Source: Candidatus Woesearchaeota archaeon (lineage in GTDB: Archaea > Nanobdellota > Nanobdellia > Woesearchaeales > WJKV01). Taken from it: a stretch of 13,477 bases of DNA. The DNA lies in the NCBI GenBank assembly GCA_014728875.1, contig WJKV01000046.1:1-13477 (forward strand). The letters are read 5' to 3'. Both the position numbers and the translations under genes were made by a program. Below are positions 1 to 7,298 of the stretch, piece after piece (positions within the stretch are counted from its first letter, which is position 1; each line of letters begins with the position of its first letter). A model generated the notes under the pieces. That model ran no database searches and was not told the DNA's origin. It saw only the letters and a list, made by a program, of their open reading frames with translations.

Positions 1-1986
1 CAGGTCATAATAATATGTTGTCCAGGCATCAGGGCCGCTGCCTGACACTGTCGTTGTGGACACATTCTTGTGCACCTCTATGTAAGTGCCGTCTGCGAGC
101 TTGTGGATCCCTGTCTCCACGACGAGTATGGATATTGGCCATTCGTCTGAATGGTCGTCTGATTCTGGATAGTCCCCTGTCGGCTCCTGGGCCCTGATCT
201 CAAAGCCTGTCGGTGTCACATTCGCGATCCTCACCTCTGCAGGACGCAGGTCCCTCAGCGGAAGCGGTGACGCGAAAACGACAGGATCATCATATCTGTT
301 GGCATAGCTGATGGTCCTCCACGATCCGTTGATCGTCCTGTTCTCCATGACCTCACCGATTATCTTTCTCGAGAGGTTAACCACAGCTGTGGAGCCGTCA
401 GGAAGAGTGACATTCGCCTGGACAGACTTGATCTCTGTCTCGTCGTCCTCGATCCTGGCGGACAGGTTGATGGTGTCGTTCACATCGTATGTCGAGTTCT
501 CCACCGGCCTCAATTCTGTGACATTCGGAGGGATCCTTGTGTATACCCTGAACGCAAGGTCGTCATTGTCGTCGTATGCCCCGCCGCCGCATGTGGTCCC
601 TGTGCCCCCGTTGTATTGGTTGACCAGTCTGACGGCGTGCGTCCCTGCATTGCTGTCGAGCGTAAATGTATGGCTTCCTTGGTAGAAGTTCGGCCTTGCC
701 ACAGGACACGGGTCTGTGAATGCCTTGACATTCCAGCTCGGCGAAGTTGTCGAGTTTGTATATACCCAGTTGAGGTTATCATTGACTGTGCTCCAGCAGA
801 GGAAAGTACCTGTCATATTTATCGTGTCGCCCTGTCTGAAGTATGATCCATTCAGTGATTCCACTGTTATGTTCTCCACTGACTCGTCTGTCAGGTATGT
901 CCCTGATGTTCCGTCTGAACATGCATCTATTGTGTTAGGCTGGTTCGGCTCCACTGTTCCGCTTATGCTGTCTCTTGACTGCAGCAAGGCGCTTGTTGCG
1001 ATGCATGCTGATTCCCCTCCGGGGCATTCCGGAGCGCCCAGCGCAGAGCTGTACTGGGCAAAGACCGGGTCCGCCGGGTCGATGGTGATATTGTACTCCC
1101 TCGATGGATCGAGTTGCATGACTCGCACCCAGCCCCCTGTGACATTGCAGACCTCCTCCTTCTGTTTGTTGGAGCCGGTGCACACCCTCTTCACATCGCA
1201 GGTGTTTGTGGTCTGGTTCCAGGCGGTGCACTTGTAGAGCGATCGTCCGGTTGCGATGAAAGTGAATGTCAGTTCCTCGAAATCAAGGCCGGACGGGTCG
1301 ATGGTGAATGCCTCAACAGCGCCAGGGACATAGGTGTTGTCCTGCAGAACCAGGCTGTCATTTTCGGACTCGCGCGATATTCCGCGCACTACAAGATTAT
1401 TTATTTTGCTGTTGAAGACCTCTATCTTCATGTCATAGTCATCTGTCGCATCAGCGATTATGGTCTGGTTCGTATCGAGCAGGAAATCTTTCTTGTCGAG
1501 CAGCTCGACAGGTTTCTGCAGTTCTGCCGGCGGCCGTCTGCCAGACCTTCCTGTCAGGACTGTGTGCAAGGATTCAGGGATGTCAAGCCTCATCCTTTTC
1601 CATTTCTTGCACAGGTCTTTTTCATCCCGTTCCTGGCAGATATAGGCTCTTTTTTTCTCGCTGTTGTATCCTACTTCTGTGTCTCCGTCAAGAAGAAGCT
1701 CGCGTTTCTCTGTTTCTGAAAATTCTAATTCTGTCTGTTTTTCGCCCGTCGCTTCCAGATGTTTAACAACCTCTTTCGATTCTCCCCGGTCAAAGACAGG
1801 CATGCCTGTGAATGTTGGACCTAAAATCATGATGCAAACCAATAACGCAGCAGCTATAAGGATTGAATGGAGCACTATCTTCTTTGTGTTTCTCTTTTTC
1901 TTTGGTTCCCAATCTATTTCTGTCATTTCTTCTTCAAAAATCGATTCTTCCATCGAATTTTTATTTTCTTCGTTTTCTTCTTCCAT
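1..1986 (-). CDS. Membrane-anchored modular surface protein, 3' end outside the window
   Basis: The minus-strand frame is open from an ATG at 1986 to the window edge, giving 662 codons and no stop, so the C-terminus is missing. Residues 1-36 are an acidic then basic cytoplasmic tail (many Glu, then KKKR). Residues 37-57 form one hydrophobic segment, followed by GPTFTGMPVF, a juxtamembrane style I associate with DPANN surface proteins. The rest is predicted to be outside the cell. Modules seen: about 225-312 with an LYKC-x2-W-NQT core ending in DP; about 354-482 starting CSDGTSGTY and ending YDDNDDLAF; an Ig-like stretch about 486-545 (NSTYDVNDTINLS); and about 580-662, which reads like an H-type-lectin-like beta domain (TGFEIRAQEP). 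At least 19 Asn-x-Ser/Thr sequons occur, suggesting heavy N-glycosylation. A GGAGG lies only 3 bases before the ATG; Met12 (1953), just after the upstream gene's stop, is an alternative start. Function is probably envelope or adhesion; the ligand is unknown. Confidence 0.8.
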   Translation of the reverse strand, partial: MEEENEENKNSMEESIFEEEMTEIDWEPKKKRNTKKIVLHSILIAAALLVCIMILGPTFTGMPVFDRGESKEVVKHLEATGEKQTELEFSETEKRELLLDGDTEVGYNSEKKRAYICQERDEKDLCKKWKRMRLDIPESLHTVLTGRSGRRPPAELQKPVELLDKKDFLLDTNQTIIADATDDYDMKIEVFNSKINNLVVRGISRESENDSLVLQDNTYVPGAVEAFTIDPSGLDFEELTFTFIATGRSLYKCTAWNQTTNTCDVKRVCTGSNKQKEEVCNVTGGWVRVMQLDPSREYNITIDPADPVFAQYSSALGAPECPGGESACIATSALLQSRDSISGTVEPNQPNTIDACSDGTSGTYLTDESVENITVESLNGSYFRQGDTINMTGTFLCWSTVNDNLNWVYTNSTTSPSWNVKAFTDPCPVARPNFYQGSHTFTLDSNAGTHAVRLVNQYNGGTGTTCGGGAYDDNDDLAFRVYTRIPPNVTELRPVENSTYDVNDTINLSARIEDDETEIKSVQANVTLPDGSTAVVNLSRKIIGEVMENRTINGSWRTISYANRYDDPVVFASPLPLRDLRPAEVRIANVTPTGFEIRAQEPTGDYPESDDHSDEWPISILVVETGIHKLADGTYIEVHKNVSTTTVSGSGPDAWTTYYYDL

Positions 1987-2125
1987 CTTCCTCCATTCCT
2001 TTCTGTTTGATCAAGAATTCAAAACCATGGCTTCGGTTTGCGAATATCTTCTGTTTTATTTTGTCATCTAGCCAAGCGAGAAGTTCCTTATCTATCGTGA
2101 TTGTGATTCTCTCTTTTTTAGCCAA
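1961..2125 (-). CDS. Ribbon-helix-helix (CopG/Arc-type) DNA-binding protein, TTG start
   Basis: This small gene encodes 54 residues starting MAKKERITITIDKELLAWLD. An alternating polar/hydrophobic strand (RITITI) is followed by two amphipathic helices (about 13-26 and 31-42), which is the ribbon-helix-helix pattern of dimeric transcription regulators. The only usable start is TTG at 2125, because an in-frame TAA lies seven codons upstream and no ATG or GTG intervenes. No clear ribosome binding site is seen. The C-terminal tail is very basic (GRRKRRK). The gene overlaps the start of the surface-protein gene by 26 bases in another frame, so the two are almost certainly cotranscribed and perhaps translationally coupled. 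Three TACATA repeats phased at 10 bp directly upstream are a plausible operator, suggesting autoregulation and control of the surface gene. The fold call is from pattern recognition; the target is inferred. Confidence 0.75.
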   Translation of the reverse strand: MAKKERITITIDKELLAWLDDKIKQKIFANRSHGFEFLIKQKGMEEDGRRKRRK

Positions 2126-2134
2126 TTTTCTTAC

Positions 2135-2160
2135 TACATATGATTACATACTTTTACATA
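2135..2160. promoter_or_regulatory. Candidate operator: three TACATA repeats at 10-bp spacing
   Basis: TACATA occurs at 2135-2140, 2145-2150 and 2155-2160, exactly one helical turn apart. The right two copies extend to TTACATAC (2144-2151 and 2154-2161). The array lies between the predicted TATA box of the leftward operon (around 2181) and the TTG start at 2125, so a bound protein could block transcription start or elongation. Ribbon-helix-helix proteins commonly bind tandem short repeats, and the first gene of the operon encodes one. The repeats are seen directly; the regulatory role is inferred. Confidence 0.5.
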
Positions 2161-2176
2161 CTATCTGGTTTGGTAC

Positions 2177-2184
2177 TATTTAAG
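2177..2184 (-). promoter_or_regulatory. Predicted TATA box for the regulator/surface-protein operon
   Basis: On the minus strand this region reads CTTAAATA within GCTTAAATAG. A start about 26 bases further on (around 2155) would leave a leader of roughly 30 bases before the TTG at 2125 and would place the transcription start inside the repeat array. It is the only AT-rich archaeal-like box suitably placed for the leftward genes. Confidence 0.4.
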
Positions 2185-2254
2185 CTTTTCGGCGTTTTGA
2201 GCTTGTTTTTTTAGCATAGATTACTTCTTTCCACTATGAAGTGTCAATAAATCC

Positions 2255-2261
2255 TTTTATA
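2255..2261 (+). promoter_or_regulatory. Predicted TATA box for the aminotransferase-ior operon
   Basis: TTTTATA is centred about 26 bases before the ATG at 2284, so the predicted transcript starts at or next to the start codon. That is a leaderless mRNA, in keeping with the lack of a Shine-Dalgarno sequence before 2284. Confidence 0.55.
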
Positions 2262-2283
2262 GCCGGTTCTTTACTACAGATAC

Positions 2284-3459
2284 ATGGCAGTAAGATTATC
2301 GCATAGGGAGCTGGATTTACCTAAGATAGAGATAGGCAGACTGCTGGAGATTGCAGCAGAACACAAGGAGATCATCTCGCTAGGTCCTGGCGAGCCGGAC
2401 TTCAACATGCCGGATCCATTGATTGAGCATGTGAAGAAGATTGCGAACAAATGCAACCACTACAGCCCGCCGGGCGGAAGGCACGAATTCAAGGAAGCCA
2501 TAATAAAGAAGCTGAAAAAAGACAACAGGATTAAGGCAAAGCCTGAAAATATAGTAGTTACATGCGGAAGTCAGGAGGCCTTGCTGATTGCGAGCGCGTG
2601 CACAATGGATGCCGGCGACGAGATGCTGATTCCTGACCCTAGTTTTTTTGCTTATCTGCCAACAATCGAACTCTTCAATGCAGCTCCAATATTCGTTCCT
2701 GTCAAAGAAGAAGAAGGTTTCGCATTGAATCCGGATGAAGTCGAAAAAAGGATAGTTCCTGGAAAGACAAAAGTTCTTCTAATAAACAGCCCGTGCAATC
2801 CTACAGGAACAGTCCTGAAAAAAGACATATTAGAAGAATTGGCTGATATCGCAGTAGAGCACGATCTATACATCTTTTCAGACGAAGCTTATGAAAAGAT
2901 AATTTTCGATGATGCCAAGCATGTAAGCATAGGTTCTTTGAACGGCATGGAAAATAATGCAGTTTCTTTCTTCTCGTTCTCAAAGACTCATGCAATGTGC
3001 GGGTTCAGATTAGGATTTTGTGTCTGCAATCAAAAATTAGCAGACGCAATAACAAAGAGCCACATCTACACAACTATCTGCGCGCCTACCATCTCGCAGA
3101 AACTGGGTACAAAAGCATTGAGCCTGCCTTCTATACACACAAACAAGATGGTCAGCCAATATCAGAGAAGAGTGAGATTCATGCTGACGAGACTGAACGA
3201 GATGGGCCTTTACTGCGTAGAGCCCAAAGGCGCGTTCTATTGTTTTCCGAACATACAGTCAGTGACAAAAGACAGCAAGAAGTTTGCTTACGACCTGTTG
3301 AAAAAAGCAAAGGTCGCGGTTGTTCCAGGAGTTGATTTCGGGACAAACGGAGAAGGCCATATCAGATGCAGCTGCGCAACAGACATCAAATTGATAGAAA
3401 AGGCAATGGATAAGCTGGAATTATATTTGAAAAAAGTCAAAAAACGCAGATTAAGATAA
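2284..3459 (+). CDS. Class I/II PLP-dependent aminotransferase, probably aromatic amino acid
   Basis: This is a 391-residue fold-type I aminotransferase of normal family length. It should transfer the amino group of an amino acid to a 2-oxoacid, probably 2-oxoglutarate, in the cytoplasm. Visible landmarks are the YSPPGG loop (60-65), NSPCNPTG with Asn172 that contacts PLP, Asp200 and Tyr203 in SDEAY, the Schiff-base Lys234 in SFSKTHAMCGFRLGF with phosphate-binding Arg242, and the substrate-carboxylate Arg361 in HIRCSCA. It is the first gene of a probable operon, 25 bases upstream of iorA. Because IorAB consumes arylpyruvates, an aromatic substrate range (Phe, Tyr, Trp) is the natural inference, but residues alone do not exclude aspartate or branched-chain substrates. 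The predicted promoter makes the transcript leaderless. Confidence 0.9.
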   Translation: MAVRLSHRELDLPKIEIGRLLEIAAEHKEIISLGPGEPDFNMPDPLIEHVKKIANKCNHYSPPGGRHEFKEAIIKKLKKDNRIKAKPENIVVTCGSQEALLIASACTMDAGDEMLIPDPSFFAYLPTIELFNAAPIFVPVKEEEGFALNPDEVEKRIVPGKTKVLLINSPCNPTGTVLKKDILEELADIAVEHDLYIFSDEAYEKIIFDDAKHVSIGSLNGMENNAVSFFSFSKTHAMCGFRLGFCVCNQKLADAITKSHIYTTICAPTISQKLGTKALSLPSIHTNKMVSQYQRRVRFMLTRLNEMGLYCVEPKGAFYCFPNIQSVTKDSKKFAYDLLKKAKVAVVPGVDFGTNGEGHIRCSCATDIKLIEKAMDKLELYLKKVKKRRLR

Positions 3460-3473
3460 AACATAAAAGAATA

Positions 3474-3477
3474 GAGG
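3474..3477 (+). promoter_or_regulatory. Ribosome binding site of iorA
   Basis: GAGG within AGAGGA lies 7 bases before the ATG at 3485. It supports this start and fits internal translation initiation within a polycistronic mRNA whose first gene appears leaderless. Confidence 0.6.
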
Positions 3478-3484
3478 ATTATAC

Positions 3485-5401
3485 ATGAAAACAGAAGTGC
3501 TTGAAAAGGCAGGAAAAAAGGTTGTTCTTCTGGGCAATGAAGCCATTGCAAGAGGCGCGATAGAAGCAGGCATAGGCTTGGCAGCTGCTTATCCAGGAAC
3601 ACCGAGTTCAGAAGTTCCGATCGTCCTTTCGGCCATCGCAAAGAAATGCGGTTTTTATTTTGAATACAGCAGCAATGAGAAGGTTGCGTTCGAGACAGCT
3701 GCTGGCGCTGCATGGTCAGGCGTGAGGGCAATAACTACTATGAAGCATTTCGGCTTGAATGTCGCGAGCGACAGTGTCATGCCTGTCGCTTACACAGGCG
3801 TGCATGGCGGTTTTGTCTTGATGGTTGCTGATGATCCAGAAGGATGGAGCAGTGCGCAGTCAGAACAGGACACAAGGCATTTTTCAAGGATGGCAAGGAT
3901 GCCTACTATCGAGCCTAGCAATCCGCAGGAATGTCTTGACTTAACAAAACTTGCATTCGACATTTCAGAAGAGTTCCAGATTCCTATTATGTTAAGGACA
4001 ACGACTAAAGTCAGCCATTCTGTCGGCACTGTAAAATTAGGAAAGACAAGAAAGCCAAAGACAAAAGGCAAGTTCAAAAAGGATTTTGACAGATATTATA
4101 ATATCAAGCCTAATCTGCAGACGCTCCATAAGAAGATAGACAAAAAATTAAAAGACATAGAAAAGAAATACAGCAACAAGCTAAATAAATTTTTTCCAGG
4201 GCAGGGTACAACAGGAATAATAACAAACGGAGCGAGTTTTGAATATGCAGGAGAGGCTCTGCAGGAACTGAAGATAAGACCTCCGGTAGCAAAAATAGGC
4301 ATGACGCATCCTATTCCAAAGAAATTCATTGAGGATTTCATCAAAAACAAAAAAACAATACTTGTGCTGGAGGAACTTGAGCCTATAATTGAAAATTTTG
4401 TAAAGAGGATTGCAAAAGAAGCAAATCCAAAATTGATGGTGCACGGCAAGGACATACTTTCAAGAGCAGGGGAATACAATTTAGAAAGAATAATGCCTGC
4501 TTTAGAAAAAGTGTTCAAGAAGAAGTATAAAATAGATTTTAAACAGCACAGTAAAAAAACAAATGACGCGCAAAAAAATCTTCCTCCGAGAAAGCCTGTC
4601 TTCTGCCAGGGCTGTCCGCATCGTTCCACATTCTATGCAGTAAAGAAAGTATTTGGAAAAGACGCAGTGTTTGCAGGCGACATAGGCTGCTACATTCTTG
4701 GCATCTTCGAGCCGTACGACATGAGCAATTTCTGCATAAGCATGGGCGCGAGCATCGGCATAGGACACGGGATAACAAAGGTCAGCGACCAGGAAGTCAT
4801 CTGTTTTGTGGGAGACAGCACTTTTTTCCATGCAGGGATGCCTCCTATCGCAAACCTGAAATTCAATGACGGGAAAGCGCCATTGATTGTAATCTTGAAC
4901 AATGATATAACTGCGATGACCGGCCACCAGCCGAATCCTGGGAGCGGGGTCACAGGAATGGGAGAAAAGGTTGCGCCTGTTGTGATAGAGGATGTTGCAA
5001 AAGCCTTGGGTGCAGAAGTGAAGAGCGCAGTTTCATTTAATCAAAAGCAGTTGGTTGAAAATCTTAAACAGTTAAAGGACAAGAAAGGTCCGAGGGTCCT
5101 GGTGAGCAACGGCGCGTGCAGACTATTGACAAAAAGACAGAACAGGAAAAAAGGAATAGAGTTCATCAAGTTCAAGATCGACCAGAACAAGTGCAAGAAA
5201 TGCGGCACCTGCACCAACCTGTATGCTTGTCCTGCGATATTCGAGCTGAGGGAAAAGAAAAATCAGGAGCCGACTTACTGGATAGATCCTGACATGTGTT
5301 GGGGCTGTTCTGTATGCTCGCAGGTTTGTCCCTACGGCGCCATTCATCCTATTTCACCGAAGACAAGATCAAAAAAGAAAGGAAATAATACAAAAAAATG
5401 A
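3485..5401 (+). CDS. iorA: Indolepyruvate:ferredoxin oxidoreductase, alpha subunit
   Basis: This 638-residue subunit carries the TPP site and iron-sulfur clusters. With IorB it converts arylpyruvate plus CoA to aryl-acetyl-CoA and CO2 while reducing ferredoxin, in the cytoplasm. The N-terminal oxidoreductase domain shows YPGTPSSE (37-44) and FETAAGAAWSG (69-79). The TPP domain starts with CQGCPHR (374-380) and contains GDS (443-445) and NN (472-473), the Mg-TPP motif. At the C-terminus are two ferredoxin-type sets: Cys570, 573, 576 and 582, the last with a wider gap as known for this family, and Cys605, 608, 611 and 615. A Lys-rich linker (186-235) separates the domains. The stop overlaps the iorB start by ATGA. 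Length and domain order match archaeal IorA. Confidence 0.95.
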   Translation: MKTEVLEKAGKKVVLLGNEAIARGAIEAGIGLAAAYPGTPSSEVPIVLSAIAKKCGFYFEYSSNEKVAFETAAGAAWSGVRAITTMKHFGLNVASDSVMPVAYTGVHGGFVLMVADDPEGWSSAQSEQDTRHFSRMARMPTIEPSNPQECLDLTKLAFDISEEFQIPIMLRTTTKVSHSVGTVKLGKTRKPKTKGKFKKDFDRYYNIKPNLQTLHKKIDKKLKDIEKKYSNKLNKFFPGQGTTGIITNGASFEYAGEALQELKIRPPVAKIGMTHPIPKKFIEDFIKNKKTILVLEELEPIIENFVKRIAKEANPKLMVHGKDILSRAGEYNLERIMPALEKVFKKKYKIDFKQHSKKTNDAQKNLPPRKPVFCQGCPHRSTFYAVKKVFGKDAVFAGDIGCYILGIFEPYDMSNFCISMGASIGIGHGITKVSDQEVICFVGDSTFFHAGMPPIANLKFNDGKAPLIVILNNDITAMTGHQPNPGSGVTGMGEKVAPVVIEDVAKALGAEVKSAVSFNQKQLVENLKQLKDKKGPRVLVSNGACRLLTKRQNRKKGIEFIKFKIDQNKCKKCGTCTNLYACPAIFELREKKNQEPTYWIDPDMCWGCSVCSQVCPYGAIHPISPKTRSKKKGNNTKK

Positions 5402-6000
5402 AATTCGATTTGATGCTGACAGGAGTTGGGGGAGAAGGGGTCTTGACGTCCGGCGTAATCATAGCGAGAGCAGCCAATCTCGAAGGCTATTATGTAAGGG
5501 GCGTCCAGCTGCACGGTCTTGCGCAGAGAGGAGGCACCATCCCTACATTTGTCCGTTTCGGAGATGAAAAAGAACTGAGTTCGCCGGGGATAATGCAGGC
5601 GAACGCAGACCTTGTCATGGCGTTCGAGCCGATGGAAGCTGTACGGGCTGTCTTTTATGCAAGGAAAGACAAGACAAATTTCATAATAAACGACCATCCC
5701 CACATGCCAATATATGCAAACCTGCTCGATGTTCCTTATCCCAAGATGAAGCTGATATCAGGAAAGATAAAGCCTTTTGCAAAAGGGATCCAGGTCTTCG
5801 GGGCGCACGAGCTTGCTAAAAAAGAATTCAACGACACCATATTCGGCAACCTTATACTGATAGGCGCTGCAGTGGGAAGCAATCTGCTACCATTGAAGGA
5901 AAAGAATCTTAAAGAGGCAATAAAAGCGACAGTCCCTGTAGAGACAGAAAAAAATCTTCGCGCATTTGATCTTGGAATCAGGTTGGGAAAGAAAAGATGA
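5398..6000 (+). CDS. iorB: Indolepyruvate:ferredoxin oxidoreductase, beta subunit
   Basis: This 200-residue protein is the gamma-type domain partner of IorA. The N-terminus has GVGGEGVLTSG (9-19) and HGLAQRGG (39-46), the hallmarks of the pyruvate/ketoisovalerate oxidoreductase gamma domain. The middle holds VMAFEPMEA (73-81), also typical. It carries no cysteine clusters, as expected because electron transfer lies in IorA. The ATG overlaps the iorA stop (ATGA at 5398-5401), indicating translational coupling and a fixed subunit ratio. Its own stop overlaps the transporter start in the same way. The length fits the family. Confidence 0.94.
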   Translation: MKFDLMLTGVGGEGVLTSGVIIARAANLEGYYVRGVQLHGLAQRGGTIPTFVRFGDEKELSSPGIMQANADLVMAFEPMEAVRAVFYARKDKTNFIINDHPHMPIYANLLDVPYPKMKLISGKIKPFAKGIQVFGAHELAKKEFNDTIFGNLILIGAAVGSNLLPLKEKNLKEAIKATVPVETEKNLRAFDLGIRLGKKR

Positions 6001-7298
6001 TTAAGAAATTTTTGCTGTGCATGCCTGCGATACTTCTCGTAGTATTTTTCCTGCTATTTCCGGCGCCAGAAAGGTTGGGCTATGCAGGCTGGACAACTCT
6101 GCTCATTTTTCTGATAGTAATCTATTTCTGGGTCATAGAGATAGTCCCTTTGGCGATAACTGCGTTGCTGGGCATTGCCCTGCTCCTTGCGACAGGCAGC
6201 GTGAGTTTCACAGACGCATTGTCCGGATTCAGTTCTTCCGGCTTTTTCCTGATCCTGGTGGGTTTCGGTATTGCGATAGGCCTTGTTGTTACAGGCCTTG
6301 ACAAGAGGATAGCCTACAAGATACTGCAGCATTCAAATACAGAGAGGGGCCTGATCTTTGGGACGATCATCATAACCGCCCTGCTTTCCATGATAATGTC
6401 GAATACTACGACAGTCATCCTGATGATACCTATCCTGAGGCACATTGTCGAAAGGACAAAGGTCAACAGGATAGCATTGTTTCTTGCTGTCGCGTTCGCA
6501 GCGAACATCGGCGGTGTGGGAACAGTCATCGGCTCCCCTCCGAATGTCATTGCTGCGCAGGCTCTGGGCCTGCATTTCGTCGACTGGTTTATCATAGGCT
6601 TCCCTTTTGCACTCGTAATGCTCGCATTGCTTTTCCTTTCGTTCTTATTATATTTCAAGCTGCAGAAAAAAAAGATCAAGATTAAAAAAGAAAGATTAAC
6701 AAGAATGTCAAGAAAAGAAAAACTCGTCTCTGCTTTCTTGATACTTACTATTATTGGCTGGTTCACTTCGCCGATACATGGTCTTTCTACAGTGGCTGTA
6801 GGATTGGCAGGGACAGTCCTTATGCTGGTCTTTGTGTATTCCTGGAAAGATTTCCAGTCGAACACAGACTGGAGCGTTGTCATTCTCATCGGCGGCGCGA
6901 TATCTCTTGGTACAGCTCTGCAGGTCACTGGTGTTGCTCAATGGCTGGCAGAGAATGTGATAAGTATCACAGGCATAGAGCATCCGCTGTTGATCGTCTT
7001 TGCCCTTGTCATATTCAGCATCGCGTTCACCCAGTTCATCCAGAACACTGCAACTTCAGCGATGATGGTTCCTGTCCTGATAGCATTGTCCTCTGTATAT
7101 GACACTTCAATCAATGCGTTCGTCTTTCCTGTCATCATAGGCGTGTCAATGACTTTCCTTCTTCCGCCGGGAACCGCGCCTAACGCATTGGTGCACAGCG
7201 AGACAAAGATAAGAACAATTGACATGATAAAAGCAGGCTTTCTGCCCACTATATTCGCGTTCGCCTGCCTGTTCGTCCTCTCCTGGATAATGCTTTGA
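5997..7298 (+). CDS. SLC13/DASS-family anion transporter
   Basis: This 433-residue protein is made of about 11-12 hydrophobic segments and should lie in the cytoplasmic membrane. Two inverted-repeat signatures identify the divalent anion:sodium symporter (DASS, SLC13) group: SNTTT (135-139) with GTVIGSPPN (175-183), and QNTATSAMMVP (349-359) with PPGTAPN (390-396). The second half-motif has Gln where Ser is usual. A charged cytoplasmic loop (221-243, rich in Lys/Arg) separates the halves. Known members carry dicarboxylates, citrate or sulfate with Na+. Here the start overlaps the iorB stop by ATGA, so the substrate may be linked to aromatic amino acid catabolism, for example an aryl acid or a dicarboxylate; this is inference. 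A relative such as the ArsB/NhaD group is possible but fits the motifs less well. Confidence 0.85.
   Translation: MIKKFLLCMPAILLVVFFLLFPAPERLGYAGWTTLLIFLIVIYFWVIEIVPLAITALLGIALLLATGSVSFTDALSGFSSSGFFLILVGFGIAIGLVVTGLDKRIAYKILQHSNTERGLIFGTIIITALLSMIMSNTTTVILMIPILRHIVERTKVNRIALFLAVAFAANIGGVGTVIGSPPNVIAAQALGLHFVDWFIIGFPFALVMLALLFLSFLLYFKLQKKKIKIKKERLTRMSRKEKLVSAFLILTIIGWFTSPIHGLSTVAVGLAGTVLMLVFVYSWKDFQSNTDWSVVILIGGAISLGTALQVTGVAQWLAENVISITGIEHPLLIVFALVIFSIAFTQFIQNTATSAMMVPVLIALSSVYDTSINAFVFPVIIGVSMTFLLPPGTAPNALVHSETKIRTIDMIKAGFLPTIFAFACLFVLSWIML

Noticed and set aside
311..1719. Long open frames on the plus strand and in other minus frames across 15-2183
   Set aside because: They lie opposite or out of frame with the continuous 662-codon surface-protein frame and their translations show no recognisable domain; the surface protein reads with sensible modules and sequons.
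2126..2283. Riboswitch, tRNA or other RNA gene in the largest gap
   Set aside because: Only promoter-like boxes and the TACATA repeats are visible; no cloverleaf or conserved stem pattern was found.
4096..4629. Minus-strand frame opposite iorA with Phe/Leu/Ser-rich translation
   Set aside because: It is a shadow of the Lys-rich coding sequence of iorA, which has full family motifs on both sides.
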